Of a stretch of 64,000 bases of DNA, positions 11,718-21,704 are shown piece by piece. The stretch lies in contig NC_064622.1 of NCBI RefSeq assembly GCF_023898315.1, positions 81,283,387 through 81,347,386 of the forward strand. Reading direction: 5' to 3'. Within the stretch, counting starts at the first letter, position 1. Every line of letters begins with the position of its first letter. The notes beneath the pieces are model-generated. The model searched no databases. It was not told the DNA's origin and saw nothing but the letters and a program-made list of their open reading frames with translations. Position numbers and translations under genes: made by a program. The stretch is from Schistocerca nitens. Taxonomy: Eukaryota; Arthropoda; Insecta; Orthoptera; Acrididae.

Positions 11718-11781
11718 ATGAAGGGCGCATTCTACCTCTGCGCGGTGCTCCTCCTATTCGTCTCAGTGCAGGCAAACCGGG
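11718..11781 (+). CDS. First coding exon of a secreted protein (signal peptide), rest of gene not found
   Basis: The exon encodes 21 residues and one extra base before a strong splice donor (G|GTGAGT, GT at 11782-11783). The peptide is MKGAFYLCAVLLLFVSVQAN followed by Arg. It has a short basic start, a Leu/Val/Phe-rich core and Val-Gln-Ala before the likely cleavage point, which is a classic signal peptide. The intron is phase 1, common after signal-peptide exons of small secreted animal proteins. With the TATA box and Kozak context upstream, this is the only convincing host-gene exon in the window. The mature protein cannot be named. No matching acceptor exon was recognised among the transposons to the right; insect introns of this kind can be very long. 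Confidence 0.7.
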
Positions 11782-11963
11782 GTGAGTGCAGCACCTTTCT
11801 CTCTCTCTCTGTGCCTCAGGCCGGTATTACACTATCAAATTTCTTTGTCAAAGATTTGATCAAAGAAGTGATCAAATATTCCGTCAAATATATTTGACAA
11901 AGATCTTTGACGTAGCGCTAGAAGGGGTATTACACTGTCATCAAATTTTTCGTCAAAGTTCAA

Positions 11964-13029
11964 GATGGCTGACAACAACTTGTTATTAACCTCAGCAGTT
12001 GCACGTACCGCAATTGCATTGTGTGCACATGCGGAAAAGAAGTGGGGGAAAAGAAGGAACCATACATACGAGTTTGACAGTCTTAAATTCCTGGGATTAC
12101 AACTTGATAATAAATTCAGTTAGGAGTAGCACACCACAGAACTGCAGAAACGCTTTAACAAATCTGTATTTGCAATTCGAGTGTTAGCAGACATAGGCAA
12201 AATAAAAATGAAAAAGCTTGCATACTTTGCCTACTTTCATTCCATAATGTCATATGGTATAAAATTTTGCGGTAACTCTTTGAGTCAAACAAAAGTTTTC
12301 CGAGTCCAAAAGCGTGTAATACGTATTATTTGTGGAGTAAATTCACGGACGTCCTGCAGAAACCTTTTCAAAGAACTGAGTATACTAACTACTGCCTCTC
12401 AGTATATTTACTCCTGAATGAAATTTGTCCTAAATAATATATCTCTTTTTCCAACAAACAACTCAGTTCATACATACAATACCACGAACAAAAATGATCT
12501 GCACAAGGACTTAAAAGCACTTACTTTAGTTCAAAAAGGGATCCACTACTCGGGAACACTCTTCTTCAATAATTTACCAGCCAACATAAAAAATTTAGTT
12601 ATAAATAAAGATCAGTTTAAAAGGAGCCTTCTACTCCATTGACGAAAGTTTTAATAGAAACAAATGATTTATTGTATTTATTCATACTATTAGTATTGTT
12701 ATTTCAGCTTTAAAATGGACATGTTCCACATCCACGAGGATCTCCTCAGCACGGATCTATGGAACGAAAAACTAATCTAATCTGGCTGAAGCCGTGAGTT
12801 TTACGACGACACGATAAATGCATTGAACAAAACTTGTTACGTGAGCTTACAGTGGAAGACGTCAAGTCGTACATCAATTACTTAAGAATGGATGAGCATA
12901 CATTTCTGTATGTGCTCAGTGAAGTGTATCCTCATATCACAAAGCACAATATTCACTTAAGAACTGCTACGTCTTCAGAAGACAGGCTCACTGTAACACT
13001 CCGATTCCTTGCTACAGGAGAGGGTTATA
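11964..13029 (+). pseudogene. Harbinger transposase N-terminal part, split by a LINE
   Basis: The first piece starts at the ATG at 11964 (MADNNLLLTSAVARTAIA, then AHAEKKWGKRR) and stops making sense at about 12073. The second resumes at about 12784 and includes ELTVEDVKSYINYLRMDEHT and DRLTVTLRFLATGE, the hallmark N-terminal block of PIF/Harbinger (HARBI1-like) nucleases. The DDE catalytic half is absent. A pentamer array starts directly after the LATGE motif. In complete elements the protein cuts and joins DNA at TWA targets; here it is a relic. Confidence 0.75.
12074..12782 (+). pseudogene. Non-LTR retrotransposon 3' fragment nested in Harbinger 1
   Basis: The translation shows the part after the reverse transcriptase core: FLGLQLDNKFS, KLAYFAYFHSIMSYGI, then VFRVQKRVIRIICGV, and near the end HYSGTLFFNNLPANIKN. 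These are typical of Jockey/CR1-like LINE C-termini, but the sequence differs from the CR1 elements elsewhere in the window. The 3' end reads GGATCTATGGAACG and then AATCT repeats (about 12757-12782). It interrupts the Harbinger reading frame. Confidence 0.7.
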
Positions 13030-13079
13030 TTAGGTTAGGTTCGGTCAGGTCAGGTCACGTCAGGTCACGTCAGGTCAGG
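13030..13079 (+). repeat. Ten-unit pentamer array, TTAGG/TCAGG type
   Basis: Ten consecutive 5-bp units can be read: two TTAGG, one TTCGG, then TCAGG and TCACG variants ending in two TCAGG. TTAGG is the ancestral insect telomere repeat. The array sits within Harbinger element 1, not at a chromosome end. Confidence 0.75.
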
Positions 13080-13634
13080 ACTCCAATTTTCTTAATCTAT
13101 TTTTGTATTCAGGGTGCCTCATGTTGTAAAGCGCCCCATCAGCTTCATACATCTCTATTAATTTTGTAGTTGTCAGCACACACCAATTGTATTTACCGCC
13201 AATGCTTATAAAAACACTACAGACGACAGAACGCTGCAGCGATGCTAGCGCTCGATGTGGTAACATGTCACATTGCAGTGAACAGAAGACAAAGGACAAG
13301 CGATTTCTTTGATCAAATCTACAGCGAGGCCCTAGATTTGATCAAATATTGGACGCCATTTGACAAAGTTCCTATTACACCATCAAATATCTATGACAAA
13401 GATTTTTGACAAAGATATTTGACAGAGAAATTGATAGTGTAATACCGGCCTAAAGCCTAGTTTACACGATGACACTAGGTTGCAGGCAACTGCGCTACCA
13501 GCCGCTGCGCATGCGCGCCGCGCGTTTGCGCAACTCGTTGGTGAAACTAAACACTTTCGGCGTGTTCCAATTTTGGCGACTCTAGTTGCATGAGTTTTGG
13601 GGTTATGTGTGTTCGTATAGTGCAGACAAACTGA

Positions 13635-13860
13635 AATGAAGTGGGCAACGGAGAATAATGTTCGCTTTTTGGATATCTATGCTTTGCGTAGGTATTGTGG
13701 CATTTCAGTGATGCTGATTACAAAAATAAACAACATATTGCTGCCTCATAGACCGTCATGTGCGATCATAACATAGATGGTTTGACAATATCTGAGCTGC
13801 AGGGCAAAATTTATTGAGTTAGCAGCAAATATGCAACTGATTTAAGAAAAATATAACCAA
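13635..13860 (+). pseudogene. MADF/Myb-like DNA-binding protein remnant
   Basis: The translation in shifting frames gives MKWATENNVRFLDIYALR, then DADYKNKQHIAAS, NIDGLTISELQGKI and SKYATDLRKI. This is the layout of a MADF domain (about 85 residues: an aromatic start, a DYKN motif, a KI..L helix and a Y...L helix). Autonomous PIF/Harbinger elements encode such a DNA-binding partner beside the transposase. It has stop codons and at least one frameshift. Confidence 0.65.
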
Positions 13861-14241
13861 GTGTAATTCTAGCTGTGGCAATGCTCTCGTCTACGAGACG
13901 AAAATCCCATCGTTCGAGTTGGCCAAGTCTTTGTTAAGGAATATTGTTGACAGGAGGGAAGGCTATACAAATTCAAGAAGCTGTATTCTTTATTCAATAT
14001 TCATCTACTTAAAACGTCGCTGCAGTGCCCCACATTCACGTATGTTAGAATTATGAAATATTGCCACTGTACAGATCTGTCTTCAGGAGAGTAGTTTGCA
14101 AACCATTCTCTTCTTAATGGGACCTGCTTCGAATAATTATTGTTGCTAATGTTAATAATTATTACTGTTAACGTTATTGGTGTTAATGTAATAGCGTCAT
14201 CACCAACTAAAACCGTATCTTATAGCATGCTGAGTGTTCTC

Positions 14242-14419
14242 GATTGTAATGGTTCAAATGGCTTTGAGCACTATGGCACTTAACAACTGAGGTCATCAGT
14301 CCCCTAGAACGTAGAACTACTTAAACCTAACTAACCTAAGGACATCACACACATCCATGCCCGAGGCAGGATTCGAACCTGCGACCGTAGCGGTCGCGCG
14401 GTTCTAGACTGATTGTAAT
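14242..14419 (-). repeat. SINE family A, truncated head, 9-bp target-site duplication
   Basis: The body spans 14251-14410. It has the family-A 3' end (GGTTCAAATGGCTTTGAGC on the plus strand) and part of a tRNA-like B box (GGATTCGAACC). The 5' half of the tRNA head is missing. The flanks are GATTGTAAT at 14242-14250 and 14411-14419, a perfect duplication. It is nested in Harbinger element 2. Confidence 0.9.
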
Positions 14420-14887
14420 GCACACAATATGATATATAATTTCGGTTCTGGCGACAGTGCTTCACGCATTACAGTACCTTCATTCCTTATCCCATATTTA
14501 ACTCTATTTAGAAAAAACGTGAACACTTCTGGTGACATTCTAAACTAATTAAAAGAACTTCTGGGATCTTCCGTTGTAAATTATTTCAGCAAGAATGCTG
14601 AGCAACCGAGCTGACGTTTTTCTTCATCCAGTCACGAATCGAAACAAGTTTCTTATTTTTTTCTTATGCACCGATTCCACCCAACAAACCTTAACTCCAT
14701 CACATCTCGTGCGACGTGCAGCTGCCAAAACTTTTATTTCACACACGACTCAGGGACCCACAAAACGACGAAACTGAAGTACACACTGGTTTCGCCGTGT
14801 GTACAGTCAAATATGAAACCATTTGCGTGCAGCTCATTCCACGCAACGAGTGGCGCAACCCAATGTCGTCGTGTAAACTAGGCTTAA

Positions 14888-15762
14888 GAGCCGCAGCAAA
14901 CGATCATATTCCTACAATATTCCAATGCCTTGTAACACTACCGTCTGCTATACCATAACCTTAAAGTTGGAGGTAGTTCGTACAATGAAATTATTTTTAT
15001 TCAAGCAGTTATGGTATAAAGCAACAGAGCAGTGTTACCTTCTGAGTGGAATTTCGTTTTGTTGACCGCGATTTACCTAACAGAGGTGGCTTATCGGAAG
15101 TGAAAGTCAGAATTACGTAAATATTTAAACAGTAACAAACAATATTTTATCTATCTACACTGTTCAAAGAATAAAGGAAACGGTCGCCAACCTAATTAGG
15201 CAAAAGAGTGATTGACATTCTTGTTCAAGAAAATAAGTATGAGTAACTTTAACGGACAAACACAACCTATACTTTGCCACACGTGAGTGCAATGAATTCT
15301 GGCACCTGAATACAGTATGTACATGTTAAGGTTGGAGCTAACAGATCAGAACAAACTATTTGCATAAATATAACAGATAACATAACACACTATTATCTTG
15401 ATGACTTAGTCAAACTGAATGAGCTCAATAACGTTACTCTTAATATTCACTGCAGAATCGTAAATTGGACATAGGTTTAGTATTACTTTTCAGACAAATT
15501 CCTATCTGACATGAAATATGGGTACGGTTCACAGAAAATTTAGTTACTGTGCATAGGTTAAGTCTCTCACTACTAACACCTTTCTACTTAGAATGAAAAT
15601 TAAATTGAGTTCACTAACAAATTACTTCTCACTGTCTATTGAATAAAGAAGTTACTATTTTCATAAACAGTGACCTTTCTATTAATCGTTATCTAGCATG
15701 AGCACAATAGACAAACTGTTGACCCTGTTACACCATTAATATGCACTTTTAATACACAAGAG
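14888..15762. other. Unassigned AT-rich sequence
   Basis: No coding stretch, inverted repeat or known repeat ends were seen between Harbinger element 2 and the next SINE. Confidence 0.4.
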
Positions 15763-15981
15763 GAACCCAATATTGGCCGGCCGGAGAGGAAGTGCGGTTC
15801 TAGGCGCTACAGTCTGGAGCCGAGCGACCGTTACGGTCGCAGGTTCGAATCCTGCCTCGGGCATGGATGTGTGTGATGTCCTTAGGTTAGTTAGGTTTAA
15901 GTAGTTCTAAGTTCTAGGGGACTGATGACCTAAGATGTTAAGTCCCATAGTGCTCAGAGCCATTTTTTTGAACCCAGTATT
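15763..15981 (+). repeat. SINE family A with 12-bp target-site duplication
   Basis: The body spans 15775-15969: the GGCCGGCCGG start, a tRNA-like head with B box GGTTCGAATCC, the TTAGGTTAGTTAGG segment, and an end at GTGCTCAGAGCCATTT. It is flanked by GAACCCAATATT (15763-15774) and GAACCCAGTATT (15970-15981), one mismatch. Confidence 0.9.
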
Positions 15982-17964
15982 GTACATAATTTGACTTGAA
16001 CAGCAAGAGTAATTTAATCTTTCTATAAGTAACTTTGTGCCTTTGAACTACTTTCAATGTAGGGGGGCCCTTAATCTTGACCACTGTAGGAGAGCAAACT
16101 AAACACACTTTCATTACATCAGTGAACCACTTAGCAAGCATGAACATATAACTCTGAACAGTTTTGAACTTTTACTGCAGTGAAACACAAAATTGAGATA
16201 TTTGTTAGATCATTTCAACAAACATTATTAATCTTAGCACACTCTATTGCCATATTAATTTTAATATGCTTTCAATAAAGGACAGTCGGTAATCATAGTT
16301 CAAACAGAGAGGAACCTGAGAGGTGTTGCGATAAGGAAAAAATCAAGGTAGGTACATAAATTCAGTTATAAATTACCTTATATTTGAGCACACTAACACA
16401 TCCAGTGAGCTGATGTACATTACTATAGTTCTTCTGCTCTATTACAGTGAATGCGCAATGTGCTGGCGAGTGCATGTCGGTAGGTGGATTGGCAGGTAGA
16501 ATTGCTGGACTCTGTCATTTCTTGGTGGCAATGATAGATACCAATTTCGGAATAGTTCCAACTCTTTATCCATCCATCCGAGGCACTGGAAAGCGTCAGG
16601 AAAAGCCTGTCTCGGAACCAGCACAATACACAACTTCTACATAAGTAGTTGATAGTTTGGTAGCTTGTCCCCAACTGACTCTTAATCCACCTTTTCTACC
16701 TATGCGAACCACAATTTGCGCGCGCTACTCAGTTCCGTTTCCGAGGGGAACCACAACGCCTTTTACATATGAAATAACTAAAAACCCTAAGTGAAGGTCA
16801 CCAGTTTACATAACAGTAACCAAACATATTAAATAAAACAGAACATTTGGACATACTGACATTTCTACAAAACATTATTCATCACAATTCCAAATATATA
16901 CAATAAGTTTTGTCCCCCTCCAAATAAGACAAAGAATTTAAATGATAGATACACTACATTGCATAGAATCAAACCATGACATCAAAGTTTCTACAAAGGA
17001 AAAAGCGAACACTTTTGTGCTATTAATGCAATCAAACAATATTTACAGAAACTCAACGATATAACACTAAACAAAACAAAAGGCAAAATAAATCAGTACC
17101 AGCATTAGAGCTATGGTGTTATACAGCCTCTGTTGCTCCGGAGTACGATGCCAAGTTCCTTGGGACATGCGACTTTCACGTAACATGTCTCGCTGTACGG
17201 GAATGTACATAATGCATGTACGAGTAGAGGTTATGGACATATGATTGACGACATATGGAAGTTTGGGTCTGGTCGTGAGTCGTGCATGGGTAGCCGCATG
17301 GTAAGTCGACAGGATATATGGGTTCAAGTCGAGGAAAGGCAGGGATATTTATTGTCTTCATTCCATTATATAGCTGATGGTTGTCCATGTTCGAAAATAC
17401 GAATACATTGCATGTAAATCACATTTCTTGTCAAATTCCCTATCTCCATTTCCGTGTTTGCCAAACAAACATGCAGATGGTCAAACCAAGTTTCTAAAAC
17501 TTAACCTCACTTTTAAAGCAGCTCTGACGTAGTACCTCGCAGCTTATTATTTTGACAGTAGCTTTTCTTGCATTGACTTTAGCACTGTGAAGAAAAGGCT
17601 ACCAATGAAGGCCTTTAGCACTACCAGTAAAGAATAAAAAGAAAACAAGACGCTGGTACAAGGAAAGTTTTAGGAGAGGTGAGCGTAGCCACAAAAATTG
17701 TTGATCTATTCAGAACCTGATGATTACATCAACTTTCTCCGAATGAACAGTCAAACTTTTAATTAAGTGTTAGAATTACTCGCTATCACATTGAAAAAAA
17801 AAGACACAGCTATACGGAAATTTATTCCAGCACATAGAATACTGATTTTTGTTTTCATCTTCCTGTGCATTTTTTGGGTGAGAAAGACGCAACCTATCTA
17901 TCATTTTGGTAGTGTTGTTGATCTTCTCATTTGTGCACACAATCAGTTTCCCAAAGGCATTGTT
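15982..17964. other. Unassigned region
   Basis: Two kilobases without recognisable coding or repeat signature. Open stretches around 16423-16674 and 17067-17388 have no motif and overlap in several frames, as chance frames do. Confidence 0.4.
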
Positions 17965-18110
17965 AAATGTGAAATGCTGGTAGCAGTTTGTAACTCACCA
18001 CTGAGTCTTTTCGCTGAATTCATGCGATTTTTTTACCCGCTCCACAGTTCCATCCGTCAGTATATGAAGTCTACCTGGTCTGGTGTCGGTTCAGCTATGG
18101 TTAAAGCAAA
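17965..18110 (-). pseudogene. Small Tc1-like fragment
   Basis: The segment matches 10640-10790 (shared pieces CAGCAGTTTG, TTCATGC, TTTTTTTAC, ACAGTTCCA, CCGTCAG, AGCTATGGTT), in the same orientation. By comparison it is the 5' part of a decayed Tc1-like transposon. It has no reading frame of its own. Confidence 0.5.
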
Positions 18111-18849
18111 GAGATAAACTTCAATAAAAAATTCATTTTCGCTCAAAATGGACGGAGAAACATCAACATTCGTACGGTCCGTCATCATCGAAGTTTCAGA
18201 AGCAGCTGGTTTTTGTTTAACAAGTGAAAGTGTTATCAGATCGGCCGTCAATCAAAATTTCTCTTAAACATGACGAACAATGTCTCTTTTTGACAAACAT
18301 GCCATTCAAAGCAGCACATTAGGAAATAACTTGCTGAACATACGAAACCTAACAATTTTTTGAGTGCCTTTAAAAAGCCTGGGAGTGCCAAGACGGGCAG
18401 TGGGAAAAAATTTTGTGCCATCATTCGAGCAATTGCATCCATGGTACTAATATTTTAAATTACTTGAAACAAATAAGTTCTCTACAGTGGCTATTTTTCG
18501 TTACTATTTCATTTTTGCTTTGTGTCTGTGTAGCAATTTTCAAGCATATGAGAACAAAATTAGAAAACAAAGTATAAAGCAACCATTTGTTAGAGCCACC
18601 AGAATAAAGTCGGACTAAAATCAGAATGAGAAGGGCACTTACTATGTTTAACCCGTTAACTTCATGTGTTACAGTCATATAAGCTCTTCGGCAGCTGTAA
18701 GTGCACTAGCTCATCTCTTTTTAGTTTACTCTTATTCTGGTGACTATAGCCAACGATTGCAAAATGGTCACTGCAGGAAGTTAACTGCTTGAAGAAGATT
18801 ATTACAGCTGTGGACCCCGTTACAACTAAATTAATAAATATTTATACAT
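18111..18849. other. Unassigned region
   Basis: Short open stretches on the minus strand (18057-18251, 18248-18442, 18460-18678) are leucine- and phenylalanine-rich without motif. Nothing further was recognised. Confidence 0.35.
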
Positions 18850-19058
18850 CAAGTAATGTTGTCGAAGAGAGGCAGATGTTTCTAAAAAGATTAATCAGAC
18901 ATGTTGGAATATAAACGTAGGTAGAAGGAAGGTAACTGCGAAGAAACATACAGTAACAGAAGAAGTACTTAAATTGTTGGACGAAAGCAGGAAGTAAAAA
19001 CATGTTCAGAGGAAGAAAGTGGTAGGGCAGTATGGGTCACTTAGGAATGAAATAAATA

Positions 19059-19906
19059 CGGGGTGACGATTATTGAACTATACGAAATAAAATCCTCATA
19101 ACTTCTGAACGGTTCGCGTTGGGACGTTCCAACTGAATGGTTTGTCGCGGGGCATTATGGGAATTAATATAGGCTGTATGATTTTGTTGAGTGGTGAAGC
19201 CCACTTTCATTTGGACGGGTTCGTCAATAAGCAAAAGTGGCGCATTTGTGGGACTGAGAATCCGCATTTCGAGATAGGGAAGTCTCTTCACCCTCAACGT
19301 GCAATGTGTGGTGTGCTATGTCCAGTCCAGGAGCAATCATTGCGATATTGCTTGATGGTGCGATGGCTACCGAAAGGTATGTGAAGGTTTTGGAAGATGA
19401 TTTCATCCCCGTTATCCAAAGAGACCCAGATTTCGACAAGATGTGGTTCATGCGAGACGGAGCTCGACCCCATCGAAGCAGGAGAGTGCCTGATGTCCTG
19501 GACGAGCACTCTGCGAAGCGCATTCTGGTTCTGGAGTGACCAAAGGCCACTGGAATGAGCCTCAATTAGCCGCCATATTCTCCGGTTCTGAACACGCGTG
19601 ACTCCTTGTTGTGGGGCTATATTAAAGACTAGGCGTACAGCAATATCCCCAAAACCATCGGTGTGCTGAAAACGGCCATTCAGGAGGTCATCGACAGCAT
19701 CCAAGTTCCGACACTTCAGCGGGCCATGCAGAATTTCGCTATTCGTATGCGCCACATCATCGCCAATGATGACAGGCATATCGAACATGTCATAACCTAA
19801 ATCTGAATATCTGTAGTGACGGTTACATGCTGAATAAAGTATGTGCACGCCATAGTTTGTAACTAATTTGCATTTCTTTCCATATCGTTCGATAATTGTC
19901 GCCATG
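19059..19906 (+). mobile_element. Mariner-like DNA transposon with TIRs, broken transposase
   Basis: The ends are inverted: GGTGACGATTATTGAACTAT near 19062 and, on the opposite strand, GGCGACAATTATCGAACGAT near 19903. TA dinucleotides flank both ends (19057-19058, 19907-19908). Inside, the plus strand encodes transposase pieces: HFHLDGFVNKQKWRICGTEN, FMRDGARPH with a catalytic Asp, and NTRDSLLWGYIKD, which keeps the last Asp though the usual SPDLN has become SPVLN. Frameshifts and stops break it. At 848 bp it is shorter than full mariners and lacks the DNA-binding part. It sits inside the RTE family-B LINE. Confidence 0.75.
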
Positions 19907-20176
19907 TAGGAAGCGGAGGAAGACCAGGGTGAAATGGTTGCAAGAGAAGTATGAAGAATTCGAAAAGAAGTAATCGTCGTAAGGACTGATTTCGCATGCG
20001 GAAAAGTCGAAACAAATTTCAGTGAAATTAAAAGGATTGGGGGTAGCATTACGAGCGTGATGGGAATTCCGTTGTTAAACGCAGAGGTGAGAGCGGATAG
20101 TTGGAAAGAATACGCTGAAGGCCCTTGTGAGGGTGAGTAATTGTCTAATGACGCAACAGAAAGGAGGAGGTGAAGA

Positions 20177-20378
20177 AGATTAGCGTTTAACGTCCCGTCG
20201 ACAACGAGGTCATTAGAGACGGAGCACAATCTCGGATGACGGAAGGATGGGGAGGACAATCGGTCACGCTCTTTCAAAAGAACCATCCCGGCATTTACTT
20301 GAGGCGACTTAGGGAAATCACGGAAAACCTAAATCAGGATGGCCGGACGCTGCTTTGAACCATCGTCTTAATCGAAAA
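20177..20378 (-). repeat. SINE family E, truncated head
   Basis: The plus strand reads AGATTAGCGTTTAACGTCCC, followed by a conserved-looking body with ATCCCGGCATTT and GGAAATCACGGAAAACC, and a B-box-like TTTGAACC at the right edge. It resembles a tRNA-derived SINE recalled from Orthoptera; the tRNA 5' half is missing. Only one copy is in the window, so the family call rests on recollection. It is nested in the RTE family-B LINE. Confidence 0.55.
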
Positions 20379-21232
20379 AGAAATATGCGTCGGCGTTGGA
20401 AAGATAATCTAGAGGATAAGCATTGGAGTCTGAATTGAAGAGTTCTGGAAGACTTGAGCTCAACGAAGGGATTCACAACATTCCATCAGAATTTGTAAAA
20501 TTATTGGGGGAAGTGGCAACAAAACGATTACTCACTTTGGTGTGTAGAACGCATCAGACGTCCACAAAAACATCATCCACACAATTCCAAAGACAGCAAG
20601 AGCCGACTACTGCTAGGATAATATACAGGACGCAAAAGAAAATCGAGGATCTGTTAGATCAATTTGGCTTTAGGAAAGGTAAAGGCACAAGAGAGGCAGT
20701 TGTGACGTTGCAGTTGATAATGGAAGGAAGACCAAATAAAAATCGAGACGCATTCTTAGGATTCATCGACATGGAGAATGCATTCGATGATGTATAATGG
20801 TGAATGATGTTCGAAATTCTGAGAAAAATAAGCATAAGCTACAGGGAAAGACGAATAAAAATATATACAAGAACCAAGAGGGAAGAACAAGACTGGAAGA
20901 CCAAAAACTAAGTGCTCGGAATAAAAGCAGTGTGAGGCAGGGATGTAGTCTACCGCCCTTACTCTTTAGTCTATACAGTGATACGATTCGCTGATGGCAT
21001 TGCTATCATTTGTGAAAGAGAAGAAAAATAAGGATCTATTAAATGGGCTGAAGAGTTTTCTCGGGCGTGGGCTGAAAAAGAAAAGAATAGAACAGGTGCA
21101 GAGAAAAATATCACCAAAAACATATTTGAAGGTCAAAATACTGCAGATGAATTTCAGATACTTTGGGAGTATAATTAGAGCAGAAGACAGGCTGTAAAAA
21201 AATTGTAATGTTCGGAAGAACACAGTCTGAAG

Positions 21233-21300
21233 ATGGTTTGAAGAACCGTCTTCCAGGCACTTAAGAGTGATTTGCAGAGTAAACATGTAGATGTAGGTCG
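21233..21300 (+). repeat. CR1 LINE 3' tail, short copy
   Basis: The sequence matches the reverse complement of 22481-22560, the 3' end of the large CR1 element: CTTCCAGGCACTTAAG, TTTGCAGAGTA and CATGTAGATGTAG. It has the hexamer-type tail characteristic of that family. It is a 5'-truncated insertion of about 70 bp. Confidence 0.75.
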
Positions 21301-21704
21301 AACGTAGAGGAAAACAAAGAGAAAGTGGATAGAAGACATTAAAGAAAGTACTGGAATGTAGAAGTGGTCGCTAAATGTTATTATCTTTACCTAAACTTAA
21401 GTATTATTTTCTCAACAATCTTCAAATAGTGAGCTACAGCCCTCATTTTTATGTATGTAATTTGTGAATTTACTCATGGCACTTTTGTTGCCTATGTCTG
21501 CAGTCACTTTCAGAATCCAAATTAATTGTCAAATTAACGAATTTAATACGTTTGAATTTTGAATTGCTGCTGTATCCATGTATTACCACAATAAAATAAA
21601 AAACGTCAATGATTGGAGGAGTACGAATGAGAACAATGGTGTATTTAAGTTTTCAAAAATAAGAGCAAGTTTTTATTCATCCTTTCATAACTACAGTCAA
21701 GCTG

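Larger units (their letters stand above)
11819..13450 (+). mobile_element. PIF/Harbinger DNA transposon 1, with nested LINE
   Basis: The two ends are inverted repeats starting GGCCGGTATTACACTATCAA; the first 20 bases are identical at both ends. Beyond this, both ends are full of short TTGACAAAGAT-like repeats. The flanks are TCA (11816-11818) and TAA (13451-13453), compatible with a mutated 3-bp TAA duplication. The inside contains a broken Harbinger transposase and a LINE fragment. It lies 37 bp past the splice donor of the host exon, in the same orientation as the gene. It cannot be autonomous. Confidence 0.8.
13454..14884 (+). mobile_element. PIF/Harbinger-like DNA transposon 2, abutting element 1
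   Basis: Terminal inverted repeats start AGCCTAGTTTACACGA at 13454 and, on the other strand, at 14884; about 28 bp match with three or four mismatches. Both ends are flanked by TAA (13451-13453 and 14885-14887), the duplication expected of PIF/Harbinger. The inside has a MADF-like remnant, a family-A SINE and no transposase, so it is non-autonomous. Confidence 0.75.
18850..21360 (+). pseudogene. RTE-type LINE (family B), broken by a mariner-like element and SINEs
   Basis: Translated pieces follow the order of the RTE open frame seen intact at 59159-62122: TVTEEVLKLLDESRK (before 19059), VRADSWKEYAEGP (near 20090-20130), FGFRKGKGTREAVVTLQL and FLGFIDMENAFDD in the reverse transcriptase fingers (20660-20795), then FRYFGSIIRAED (21150-21190). 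In the family, the protein nicks target DNA and copies LINE RNA into it. Here many stops and frameshifts are present. A mariner-like element (19059-19906), a SINE (20177-20378) and a CR1 tail (21233-21300) interrupt it. The left border is approximate. Confidence 0.65.

Noticed and set aside
17767-18117. 116-residue plus-strand open stretch
   Set aside because: Its second half overlaps a Tc1 fragment that is read on the opposite strand; the first half is low-complexity hydrophobic sequence.
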